From Episyrphus balteatus (lineage: Eukaryota > Arthropoda > Insecta > Diptera > Syrphidae), in NCBI RefSeq assembly GCF_945859705.1, contig NC_079135.1, positions 120,409,551-120,473,550 of the forward strand: 64,000 bases of DNA, in the 5' to 3' direction. Position 1 is the first letter of the stretch. Every line of letters starts with the position of its first letter. Below, piece after piece: positions 36,075 through 47,110 of the stretch. The notes beneath the pieces were generated by a model that was not told the origin of the DNA, did no database searches, and worked only from the letters and a program-made list of their open reading frames with translations. The position numbers and the translations under genes were made by a program.

Positions 36075-38151
36075 CGAGGGCAGTTTGAATAGTTTGCGGA
36101 CTGACCAATAAAACGCAACTTTTTTTTAAATCCTTTTCTACAAATCCTTTTCTTATGCCTATATACACTTTCATCTGTGTCCTGGTCCTTCAATTCCCTT
36201 TTTACAAGTCTTTAAAAAACCGCTCCGACTCAGCAATCACCTCCTTGTTGGTGAAGAATTTGCGTCTAGCCAATTTTTTTTTTTTTTTAGTTTGTAAAGA
36301 CTTAGTAGTAGTTTGTTGGTGACAAATCAGGTGAAAAAGGGGGTGGTTCAGTACTCCAAATCGAAGTTCATGGAGTTTAGATTCTCTCTAGAGATTTCAA
36401 CTCGATTGAATATTTGTTCTTTTTTAAGCAAATGCGGCCCAACCTTGCGGACAGTTTTTACGACCCTAATTCTTCGGTCAAAATGTGGTAAACCCGCTCA
36501 GAAGAGATCACCATGCATACCCGTAGCTAGGATTTCATTTCGGGGAGGGTTAGCTTAGACCGACGAAATTTTTTTTACATATTTTTATATGGGAGCATTA
36601 GCGAGCAAAAAATTTTTTTTAGAAGCTTTCCTAAGCCTTATACAAAAAAACACTAGATACAATCAAAGGTTTAAACAGCAATAAAATGAAAAATTAACTT
36701 TTCTCTTACTGATGGTTTGCTTCTATAAAAAAGTATCTAGAAATAAATATTGATGTTCTTGTCTCTTAAGCTGTTTGTTAATTGGGTATTGGGTTAATTA
36801 TTCAGCCAAAGAAAAAAGATTTACAATTTCAAACTCCCAAAATGTGTTGTGCTTTGAGTTTTATGTTTGGTCAACGTTCTTGAATTATTTTTTCAAATTT
36901 CTTTGTTTATTTTGAACATTTATTTACAAAAATACACAAAAACCCTTTTATCAAAAATGTATTCTCTGAAGATACAAATTTAATTTGCACCCCGAACAGG
37001 ATAAATCTTAAACAGCAGAAATTTTATTTTTTGACCTCTATAGTGTCTTTATCCTTGGCTAAATATTTAACTCAATTCACACACGGCCTTAATATCGAAT
37101 CAGATTGAAATCTTCCACCTCAAATAATTTTTTTTAATTAAATGTCTATGTAAAAAAAAATTGTATATCACGTATGATTTTGAAAACTCGAATTTTTAAC
37201 CCCTAGTTCCGAAGTTCAGAAAAAAATTTAAAAAAAAAATTGATTACTTTTACGCCATTTAAGATTTAAATATTCAATATTATAACGTTTAAAAATGAAA
37301 GTTTCAAATATTTAGGCTAAAGGAAGATTTTTTTTGCATTTCGTTTCTTGTTTATATTCAGCTGTTTCGTTGCAAGCCCTAACATATTCATTACATTCCC
37401 AAGAAAAAACAAAAATGCATATTTTTTGTGTTTATGACGTATTATTTCAAAAGTGAACTCTTCTAGCAAAAAAAAAATTGTTTAAAAAGAAGAGACACTC
37501 AATATATGTTTATCCACTTTTGTGTATACGACTTATAGTTATAAAAAAAAAAAATACTTTTTTCAGATATTTTAATTTGTTCAAACCTTTTTGAAACTTA
37601 ACCGCGACAAAAAAGAAAAATTTCTAAAAATAATTCGGGGGGGGGGGGGGGGGGGGTTTAAAACCTGTAACCCCTCCCCTAAATACGGCTATGTCACCAT
37701 GGTCTTGCTTATTTTTCGCAATATTAACCTTCGGTAGTCTAAAACCATTTTGTGGACTTTATCGACGTTTTCTGAAAAGGTGGATGTTGTTCGCCTTCCG
37801 CTTCTGGGATCATCTTGCACGATCTGTCTGCCATGTTTAAATAAAGCTGCCAACTTTTTGACCGTGGAATATGATGGTGCAGAAGCAGATTCCCCCAATG
37901 TCTAATAGAAGTCTTCTTTAATTTGATTTGGCGTCATATTCTTTTTGGCCAAACTTTAATAACGGCTTTAATTTCATTCTTATCAATTTTCGTTATTAGC
38001 AATAGATAAGTTAAAACAAAAAATTGCACTGATAAAAAATACGTGACCAATTTTAATGAAACTTCACATACAATTTTAATATATATTAGGCTATTAATTT
38101 GTTTAAACAACGTCATCTATGTTAGGTCGAGAACTTTTTAAACAGCCCTCG
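36075..38151 (-). mobile_element. Decayed mariner element, minus strand
   Basis: Terminal repeats CGAGGGCAGTTTGAATAGTT (left) and CGAGGGCTGTTTAAAAAGTT (right, complement), each bounded by TA. Minus-strand translation gives KNEIKAVIKVW, PSYSTVKKLAALFKHGR, DDPRSGRRTTST and VDKVHKMVLDYRR (N-terminal helix-turn-helix), then FTTF-PKN-GRKNCPQGW after the hAT insert, EPPPFSPDLSPTNYY (third catalytic Asp region), and a C-terminal KEVIAESERFF. Frameshifts, stops and loss of the middle show it is dead. Without the hAT insert it would be about 890 bp. Confidence 0.85.
36516..37693. mobile_element. hAT-like element nested in the mariner
   Basis: An 8-bp duplication TCACCATG lies at 36508-36515 and 37694-37701, diagnostic of hAT-type insertion. 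Ends: CATACCCGTAGCTAGG on the left; right complement CATAGCCGTATTTAGG, both running into GGGG-rich sequence. Removing the element restores a continuous mariner sequence. No transposase was recognised. It contains a run of 20 G at 37637-37656. Confidence 0.8.
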
Positions 38152-38420
38152 TACTCTAGCTAGAAATGAGTGAAAGAATAATACTAATTTTAACTTCGTA
38201 TATAGTGAAATTACCGGCCTTTGAGGTTTATAAAATTTTAAATTATTTAAATAACACATCCTTTTGCGGTTTTAATGGTATTTCAAATCTTATGTTGAAG
38301 CAAATAAGTTTAAACATTGTTGATAGTGATTAATTGATTGTTTTCTTGAATCCGTACTTCTTAGTCCTGATTTTTGAATCGTCAGCTAGACTATCAGAAG
38401 AATAAAAGTCAATATAAAAT

Positions 38421-39655
38421 AAAACGCACGACTGGGTCGCACGAACTTGCTCTTAGAGTTAAAGTTGCTTAAATTTTTAAGACTTTTTATATAGAAATTT
38501 TGAAAAAAAAAATAAAATTCGTTTTTTAAAAAAATAAAATAAAATCTGAAATCAAATTGCCCTCCAAAACAAGTATGCAGTTTTGATTGATATATTAAGG
38601 TGCATTTTTAGAAAAAAAATTTTCAAAATCGTTAGAGCCGTTTTTTAAAAAACTATTTTTTTATAAATAATTTTTTGGAAAAAAAGTTTTAAAATAAAAT
38701 TGGTATGCCATTTTGTAGAAATCACTTATCAACATCTAAAAACAAAATTTCAAAAAAATTCAATGTGCCGTTTTCGAAAATTTGATTGTTCAAAAAAAAA
38801 TTTCAAAATTTTTTTAAAAATCCATAAATTATTGTTTTGGAAATTTTATTTTTCGCTTATATTTAAATTATATAAATGCTTCTTTACAAAAAGTTTCGTT
38901 GAAATCGAATTAGCAGTTTCGGAGATAATCAGATTAAAAAAAAAAAAACGGTTCTATGGCAGGTACCGTTAATAATGATTTTCAAAAAAAATTTTTTTCA
39001 TTAGAAAATAGACCTTAGCTTAAAACTAACACTTGAATTTTTTAAACAAAATCGTTAGAGCCGTTTTCGAGATATTTCAATTTTACTAAAATCGGTATAT
39101 GACAAGTACCGTTATTTTTGGTCCAAAAAAATTAATTCCGAAAACCCCTTTGGGGAGTCGCCAAATAACGCTACATACCAAGTTTGACATTAATCGGTCC
39201 ATCCGTTTAGGCTGTAGCTCCTTATACAGACAGGCAGACAGACTGACAGACTGACAGACTGACAGACTGACAGACTGACAGACTGACAGACTGACAGACT
39301 GACAGACTGACAGACTGACAGACTGACAGACTGACAGACTGACAGACTGACAGACTGACAGACTGACAGACTGACAGACTGACAGACTGACAGACTGACA
39401 GACTGACAGACTGACAGACTGACAGACTGACAGACTGACAGACTGACAGACTGACAGACTGACAGACTGACAGACTGACAGACTGACAGACTGACAGACT
39501 GACAGACTGACAGACTGACAGACAGACAGACAGACGGACTTCCGGGAACCACTTTTTTGGCATTGTCTACCATCGTAATGTCATGGAAAAATGTTATCTC
39601 AACTTTTTTTTTGTACGAATGCATAACTTGATATATAGTACCTATATCGCAAGTA
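38421..39655 (+). repeat. Interspersed repeat family A, copy 2 (uninterrupted)
   Basis: Same ends and block order as copy 1: ACGCACGACTGGGTCGCAC at the start, TGGTATGCCATTTTGTAG, GGCAGGTACCGTTAATAA, GACAAGTACCGTTATT, the CAGA region, and ATAGTACCTATATCGC at the end. It lacks the Helitron-like insert but has an expanded octamer array. Confidence 0.7.
39241..39520 (+). repeat. Perfect GACTGACA octamer array, about 35 copies
   Basis: Essentially error-free 8-bp repeats over 280 bp, replacing the short CAGACAGA stretch seen in the other family A copies. Open frames across it translate as a SVCQSVSL repeat and are not genes. Confidence 0.95.
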
Positions 39656-39664
39656 AAAAACTTA

Positions 39665-39725
39665 TTCGTAGGAATAAACCTTAACTGGCTGGGGTTTATC
39701 TGACTAATGAAAAATTGGCTCTTAT
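39665..39725. mobile_element. Fragment of a GTCAGATAAACC MITE
   Basis: Complement reads CCAATTTTTCATTAGTCAGA then TAAACC, matching one arm of the element at 46437-46560. Confidence 0.45.
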
Positions 39726-39726
39726 A

Positions 39727-39895
39727 CTATGTTTCCACCTACCCTAAATCAGAGATTAAGCTAAGTAGATTTAGAATAAATCTCGAGATCTATTCTAAAT
39801 CTTCGGTAAATCACGGATTTGGGTTCATTTAGGTACCCTAAATCTAAGATTTTCACCTACCTTTAATCCGAGATTTAGAATAATGACAAAGACGC
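39727..39895. repeat. Small palindromic repeat, CACCTACCCTAAATC words
   Basis: TTTAGAATAAATCTCGAGAT and its near complement form the centre. CACCTACCYTAAATC-type words lie on both sides. Probably a short MITE. Confidence 0.4.
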
Positions 39896-40496
39896 AATCT
39901 TCTCTCCAGAATATAGATTCCAAATTATAAATGATTTGTATGCATTTGATACGGTATGAAAATACATCATGGGCAAACAGTACCTACACACTAAACAGAA
40001 CGCCTTTTTTTGTAAAGAATCAAGCCCAATCAAAGCACATCTTGACGGATATGAAGGAGTATCTATTCTCCATTTCAGTTGCCTAACTACAAATCTTGTG
40101 AAAGCCTTTTGAACTCTTTCAATACGAGTTATCCTAATGGAAGTAGAAGGACAATCTGGTTGAACATATGGTAGTTGTGGATCATTGGAACTAAAATACG
40201 ATGTGCCGTAAAAACATTACATTTTGTGTTGGTTAGCCTACAAGCTATCACGATGTGAAACAGACTTATACAGATTTTGTTTAGCTAGTGTTAATACACA
40301 ACTATTTTCAGACTTTCTTTCAAGGCGCCTTTCACTGTGATACTAACAACTGTGATACTTTAAATTGTGATGCTTCGATCTGTGATAAATCTGATGAAAA
40401 TTGTAAAAGATTTGACTTTTTGAAAGCTTTTTCATACTTGTTTGAAATAAAGTTTGTTGTAAACACTGACAATATTTCAATGTTTATATCTAGAGC

Positions 40497-41025
40497 GAAA
40501 TTCATAGTCGTTACTTGAGTTAAGATTTTTCTCAACTCCAGTTAGTTGAGAAATATTTCAAACAATCGCTCAAGGGAATTGAAAATAGGGCTGTCGCTTG
40601 AGCAAAAAAAAAATCTTGTCTTGAGGAAAATTTTTGCTCAAACTTGAAAATTTGACTGATTTGAATTATGTTACTGTCATCAAAAAACATTTTTTTAATA
40701 ATTCGCACTCGTTTGTCCAACATACTCGTCGAATTCATCTTCCCACTCGTACAACTCAAATCAAATATTCGCAATTAATTTATTTTACTATAAAATTAGT
40801 GGAACTTTTAATTGTTAAATAATAAAAACAAACGCACGCAATGACACTTGCGTTTTAATTTCAACTGACTGAAAAAAAGCTTAAGCGCTTCCTTAAGTAA
40901 AAAAGCCTCCTCAGACATTCACTTGACGAAAATTTCGACTCAAGTGTTGACTATGAATAAGGATTCGCTTTAGCGAATGCTTAAGATATTTCTCAACTTG
41001 AGTGATGACTATGAATTCCGACCCT
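40497..41025. mobile_element. MITE-like element with ATTCATAGTC ends
   Basis: Left AATTCATAGTC with CTTGAGTT and TTTCTCAAC; right complement AATTCATAGTC with CTCAAGTT and GAGAAATAT. An internal pair of the same motifs lies at 40930-40955, so two elements may be combined. Non-coding. Confidence 0.5.
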
Positions 41026-43146
41026 AATCTTATTACCAAATGTAAGAATACTTTTTGAGCTAGTTTATATGTAGGAACATATATTGCAAACAAATGGTTA
41101 TTCTTTTTCTGTCTTTCTCTTGACTTAACTACTTAGGATCAGATTTAGTATTTGGAATGGATACTAAAAATTAATATAAATACAAACAAAATAATTCAAT
41201 TTTACGCCCTTAATACCATACAATTTTAAAACTTTCTGACTTAAGGCCTTTCTACCAAATTATTTTTAAGCTAAAGCTATGGCGAAAGACCAAACTAAAG
41301 TTTAAAAAAAAAACTAACCAAAGCCCAATAGGTAGGTAACAATCCGAAAATCAATTTTTTTGACTTAACCCCTTTGTACCCGGCAGTAAAGATTTAAGCC
41401 ATGTTTTATTGGTTACTCAGTACTTAGCTCAGTAGAATTTTGCACGGAAAACAAAAACAAATGATTGCTAAGGATAAAAAAAAGTTTTTTATTTGTTGGT
41501 TTACAGAGAAAATTTGTTTCTAAACTTATAGGTACACTTTTGACTCTTCAACAGTAAAAGATTATTAATTATAAATCTATGGAGTTTAGTATTTACAACA
41601 ATAACAAGTCCAAAATCGTCGTTTTGAGATAAATGCATTTTAAAGTTAGAAAAATGTCCTCCAAATCCAGTTTTATTTAATACAAAAATATATTGGGATG
41701 CAATTATTTTTGACGTGATAACGTCTTATAAATCGATGAACCAGGGTAGCACCCACGAAAAAGTGACGCCATTTTCTCCCGTTCCACTTGAAATTTTTAG
41801 CAGTGCGGCAAAAGTTTCAATTCAAAATAAAAAATAAATAATAAGAGATACAAAAATCTTCTATAACTTATTTGGAAGATATTAACCTAATGTTCAATAC
41901 AAATGAAGGAATTTTAAAAATTCCTTCTTTTGATAGGGTAAATAGGGGTAAAATAAAATTTAAAAAAAAATTACTATTTTCTAAACGCAACGTCATAGAA
42001 AGTTGATTTTTTTTAATCGATAAATAAATTTATGATTTTTGATTGAATAACGGGAAAAACAAGTTTTTTTGTCCCAAGTTTTTTGACCGTTTTTAACCGT
42101 TTTTAATTTTTATCTTTTTTTCTTCAACAGATAAATAAATAAAATTTATACCATAGATATATAATAGGCAGGAATATATTTCTAATGTGTTCAGTTCAAA
42201 TTTGTTTGTTTTAAAGCAAAATTGTATCAACTGATGTGAACGAAATTTCAAGCTATTATGGCATATAGAATCTTAGATTCAAGATTTTTTTCGATTTAAA
42301 AAAGCAACATAACTTAAAAAAGGCACACAAAACCAACAAAATTACCAAAAATAGACAAAAAAAGGCACCAATGAGTAAAAAAAGCAAAATTATAAACATA
42401 TATTTGGAATGGACATGAATCGTGTTTGTATACTTTTTTACGATAACGCCGAAAAAAAGGCAAAGTTCGGAAAATCCGTTCCTGATGAGCAATCGAAGAA
42501 TACGCACACGTCTCACGTTTGCTTCTATACTCTGACTAGAGATAGGTATCTCTTTATGTCACTTCCTTCCGGTTTAACCAACAATATTGTTATGGGCCTG
42601 GTTGATTTGCAAAAAAAAACCTGCCACACACGTTAATTATCAGAATTTATTCATATCTACATTCATTTGACGGAGTCGTTATCATCATTGGGACAAGTTA
42701 ACCCGTTCTAATGGGAATGTAATTAATTCTCTCCAGAGGGTAGACGACGAATGGCCAGAACAATAAATTAGGAATGCTGCCCTACTTTTAGTAGCAACTA
42801 AATTGTGGGGCTGTTCTTTTTTATCAAGGACAACACATTATGTAGAAAATATACTCGACCCACATCGACATTACAGCACACACAATAATAAAAGTGTGTG
42901 TAGGGAAACATGGAGCTTGGGGTTTTTGCTTTTTGTTTTGTTCGACTCTGGCTTTTGTTGTGTGAAATTGTTTACAATACACAACTAAAAATCTTCTTTG
43001 GAATGGAAGTGAAATGAAAAAAAAAAGAGAGAAACAACAATAACACAAATATTTACACAGAAGCTTCGGGGAGATATATAATTCACATCACAGACAGTTC
43101 AATGCCAGAAATGAGAAGAGCAAAGCAATGAGGATTTGGGTTTGGG
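41026..43146. other. Vav intron sequence, mostly unique
   Basis: No gene recognised. About 42045-42165 shares GAATAACGG, AAACAAGTTTTT and CCGTTTTTAACCG words in order with 53377-53490, a dispersed repeat. From 42410 to 43100 composition is more balanced and non-repetitive, so an intronic enhancer is possible but unproven. Confidence 0.35.
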
Positions 43147-43180
43147 GTGCGCACAGTGGGCCCATATGGCCTTATGCGTC

Positions 43181-44125
43181 TCAAAAATCTGTAACTTTGT
43201 TGTCTTTTGTGATAATTGCTTCAAATTTGGAACATAATGCCTTTGATATATAACGAATCATTCAACTTACTTTTTTTTTAAATTAAAATTATTTTTAAGC
43301 TTTTAAAAATTAGTCAAAGTTCAAAAAGTACGATTTTCGCTTGATTTGGGTACTTAAAAATATCTGTAACTTTTTTGTCTCCTGAAATAATTAAACCAAA
43401 TTTGGAACATATAATCTTTAATGTATCAGAAATCATTGAGCGTAGTTCTTTTTAAATGCAAATTATTTTTGAGCTTTGAAAAGCTAGGCAAAGCAAAATA
43501 ATTAACTCAAATTAGGAATATATTACCTGAAATGTTTAATAAATTATTTGACACACTGTTTTTTTAGCTAATATTTTTATTTAAGTATTAAACGTTTATT
43601 CAAAGCTAAAAAACTACGATTTTGACTAGGCTAGAACGTCTCAAAAATCTGTAACTTTGTTGTCTTTTGTGATAATTGCTTCAAATTTGGAACATAATGC
43701 CTTTGATATATAACAAATCATTCAACTTACTTTTTTTTGAAATTAAAATTATTTTTAAGCTTTTAAAAATTAGTCAAAGTTCAAAAAGTACGATTTTCGC
43801 TTGATTTGGGTACTTAAAAATATCTGTAACTTTTTTGTCTCCTGAAATAATTAAACCAAATTTGGAACATATAATCTTTAATGTATCAGAAATCATTGAG
43901 CGTAGTTCTTTTTAAATGCAAATTATTTTTGAGCTTTGAAAAGCTAGGCAAAGCAAAATAATTAACTCAAATTAGGAATATATTACCTGAAATGTTTAAT
44001 AAATTATTTGACACACTGTTTTTTTAGCTAATATTTTTATTTAAGTATTAAACGTTTATTCAAAGCTAAAAAACTACGATTTTGACTAGGCTAGAACGTC
44101 TCAAAAATCTGTAACTTTTGTATCT
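43181..44125. repeat. 460-bp tandem duplication inside the Transib-like element
   Basis: Units 43181-43640 and 43641-44100 are almost identical, and a third starts at 44101 (TCAAAAATCTGTAACTTT) and breaks off. Each unit is made of about three diverged submonomers of roughly 150 bp that share CTGTAACTTT and CAAATTTGGAACATA words. Confidence 0.9.
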
Positions 44126-44684
44126 TAAAAGATTATTTTCTCAAATTTTGCAAAATAAGATAAAACTGGTTTCTTAATTTTATAAAGGCCTTCCCTTCGT
44201 GTCTTAAAATTACTTAATTATTTTTATGAGTATAAAATAAAGAAAAAATACATTTCAATGTAGTTTGTTTGTGTTACGTTATTTGAAATTAAAACTATTT
44301 TATTGAAAAATTATAAGAAAAATATTGATTATACTCATTTTAAATAAAGTCGTTTGTAAGGCAAAGTGAAATAGTAGAAAAACTACGCTTTTGAGAAAAG
44401 AGCAAAAAAAAGAAATCACAAAAAAAAAATGGTTGTCAATTTTCACGAAAATCTTTCTTAATTAAATACTTTAAACGGCTCTTTTGAAAATCTTCGAGTA
44501 AAATCAATATCAGTAAATAAAATCTCTATGTAACTTTTTCCATAGATGAAATTTTTTTCAACAATTACAATATTAAATTCTAACATTTTTCTGCTACCTT
44601 AGACTTTTTCTAATAGTACAATGACTGAATTGTTCAAAATACAAATATCTTCAATTTCGGGTGCATATACTAAGTCTAAGAGCC

Positions 44685-44970
44685 CACAGCAAATTTTGGG
44701 AGTTGAGGTATAGCGTATAACCAAGATGTGAGAATGCAGTTTTATAGCCTTATGCGTTCTAATAACGAATTCAAAAGTCTGGCAGCTTTAAATCGCGGCT
44801 TTATATGGTTTCCAAGAGGTTAAATATCGCGAGTTTTCCAATTAATGTGAGTAGGCTAAAATAACACAAAATCACATTCTGAATATAAGGACTGATGCTC
44901 TGTCATTTCCCCAAGGCCTGAAGACATTAATCTTGACAGTGCGATCAATAGAACTCAAGATATGTATTGA
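44685..44970 (+). repeat. Module shared with the hAT palindrome arms
   Basis: In order it matches 51345-51615: TTTTGGGAGTTGAGGTATA, GGTCTGRCA-like words, GGCTTTATAYGGTTT, GTTAAATA-CG, GTTTTCCARTTAA and CTGATGCTCT. Diverged, perhaps 70-75% by eye. Confidence 0.6.
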
Positions 44971-45549
44971 AACAGGTCAGGATGCACCAAAATACGTTTT
45001 TTTGTACTATGTCTTTCGACAGATATATCGTTCTCTATCAAAGAAAAGCAGATAAAAGCAGCCAATTCTTTTTGTTTCTTTTAGTACATAAACCAAAGAA
45101 CAAAATTGTGAAAAAAAGTAGACAGCGGAAGACAGCGCAAACATTTAAAACTCAATTCGAAATTAAAAAACTGCAAATAAAAGCTTATTGTGTGAAAAAA
45201 ATAATATTAATTAAAAATATATTTTTAAAAAATTTTATTTTCAGCAATATTAATAGCAGTTAAAATAAGCTTTCCAACGACATACAACACTTATATAATT
45301 TATTCAAATATAGTTTTGAAAACGTATCGTGAAGATTTGGTTTATTTTGTTACTCAAACATAGTATTTTCAAGTGGAGACTTCAGATACAATTTTGTAAT
45401 AGAGAAACTCATTTTAAAAATCAATTTTTAATGAAAACATATAGATTGACTTTCCCTTGATTCATTTCCGTAAAGAAATTACCAAAAATTAAAATTTCAT
45501 AAAAACCATTTTTGAGACGCAAATGGTCCTTTGGGCCCATTGTGGTGCG

Positions 45550-46430
45550 GTGCGGTATTGGTTGGGTGGTCAAATAATATAGTAGTGGTCAGTAAAATTT
45601 ATTATTTTAGGGGAAAATTATGTTATGGCAAAATAAGAATTATATTTATTAATAAGTGCTCTTACGTAAGCAATCGAGGGTTTCCATTGCCTTGAAAAAT
45701 GTTTGCAGAACAAGGATTTCAACCTTAGAAGTAGGAGTAAATACAAACTCGAAAGATATGGATTTACTCTTTGGACTGCAAGCAGTTGTTACCTGTAAGC
45801 TTTATCGTACTTTTATCTAATGACGTTTTTCCTTTTAAAATATGGGTTGTATTTACAGTAGATATGTCAATCCAAAACTGCAAATTTAGACAACATCTGT
45901 TTTGTTTCTTAGAATTGGTTAGTTATAATCTCAGTTAAAAGAAAAACAGTCAAACATAGGAACATTCAGCCCTATTCTGATATTCAATTCATTTGAAAAT
46001 CTTGGAAAAAAACGATAACTTTGGCGTCAAGAATTGATAACGGTATTTTGTTGAGGCGTTCAATACAATCATTTTTTACTATGGAAAGAGGGTTTATCTC
46101 CCTCCTATAGGAAGAAGGAGCAATTTTCTAAATAAAAAATTTAAAACAACGGCAACACTTAAACTTATGAATGATACCTTTTTTAAAAGCCAAAATTTTT
46201 ATTTTTTATTTTTATTTTTAAATCAAGTTCATTCATTGGTTTTAAAATAATCGATTTCAAAGTCAATATTTTGGAGAAAAGTTAAAAAAATGACCTTGAA
46301 TACTTTTTTTTTTGTCAGACTGTGGATTTCAATACAAAATTGACTGATGAAGTTAACTGCCTTAACTAATTTTTTACTAAAAACTTCTAATTTTTGAACA
46401 AAAAAAAAAAAACAGAAAATAGAGAAACTA
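45550..46430. other. Vav intron, AT-rich
   Basis: No gene was seen. A single CCCTATTCTGATATTCAATT end near 45969 matches the MITE at 16915-17130. Confidence 0.4.
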
Positions 46431-46436
46431 CTTTTA

Positions 46437-46560
46437 TGGCCAATTTTTCAATAGTCAGATAAACCTCAGTTAGAGGATATTCCTAGGAATAAAAGTTTTT
46501 TTATATTGACATTTATTCCTCTGATAGTCTAACTGACGATTGAAAAATCAGGGCTTAATG
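46437..46560. mobile_element. Small MITE with GTCAGATAAACC arms
   Basis: Left CCAATTTTTCAATAGTCAGA and right complement CCCTGATTTTTCAATCGTCA form inverted arms of about 50 bp around an AGAGGATATTCC-type centre. Confidence 0.55.
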
Positions 46561-47110
46561 GATAATTGAGAATGTGTAGGTAACGATTTTTTTGTAGAGC
46601 TTTAAATTTCCTACAAGAATATGTATAGAAGTTTGCTTGGCAGTTGATAAATAACATGGAGATTTTTTTTTTAACTATATGAGATTGAAGGAAAAAAGCA
46701 AAACTGCGAAGCGGAAGATTTTTCCTTCAGGAAAAGATCAGCCCTTTTTGAAATAACTCGAAAGCAATTAATTTTAAATTATTCCTGTTTTCGTGACCTT
46801 TTTCTTTTCTTTAGTCAAAAAGTTTTTTTTTTTTTGTAGAAATCAAAGTATATTTTTCTAATGGTTTTTTGTGCGCTGAGCTCGAATCTGAAGTCAGAAA
46901 AATACTATCACATCACTTTTTTGAAATATTACCATTCCAAAACATTACAAAAATAATGTTTTGGAGGTTCAAAATTTAATTTCTCAACAACTTTCCAGGT
47001 TAGAGCTATTCTAATGCTAGATTCAAATTAAAAAGGTCAAGGGCCATTAGAAAAATATAATTTGTTTTTTTATGGAAAATTATTTCTCGCCAATATTACT
47101 GTCATTTACG
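46560..47110. repeat. Diverged pieces of two other elements
   Basis: 46590-46720 resembles the 57046-58157 element (TTTCCTACAAGAATATGTA, TGCGAAGCGGA). 46830-47110 resembles the interior of the CACTGGTCAAC element (AATCAAAGTATATTTTT, GAGCTCGAATCTGAAGTCAG). Confidence 0.4.

Larger units (their letters stand above)
43152..45544. mobile_element. Transib-like element, non-autonomous, 2.39 kb
   Basis: Left end CACAGTG GGCCCAT; right end complement CACAATG GGCCCAA. The inverted repeats run about 38 bp and are flanked by the 5-bp duplication GTGCG (43147-43151 and 45545-45549). A 5-bp GC-rich duplication and a CACWRTG start are Transib hallmarks. Each heptamer is followed by a 23-bp spacer and then CAAAAATCT (left) or CAAAAATGG (right), resembling the 23-RSS layout. 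No transposase was recognised inside. The interior is a tandem array plus AT-rich sequence. Confidence 0.8.

Noticed and set aside
39228..39530. CRISPR-like array
   Set aside because: Contiguous 8-bp repeats with no spacers, in an animal genome; it is a microsatellite.
39190..39624. Open frames of 113-144 codons on the minus strand rich in SVCQSVSL
   Set aside because: They are pure translation of the GACTGACA array; all frames stay open because the 8-bp unit has no stop.
40288..41093. Several 60-80 codon frames around 40.3-41.1 kb
   Set aside because: Overlapping frames on both strands within an inverted-repeat element; AT-driven composition.
44967..45263. 98-codon frame inside the Transib-like element
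   Set aside because: Lys/Ile/Phe-rich low-complexity product with none of the RAG1-core motifs; not a transposase.
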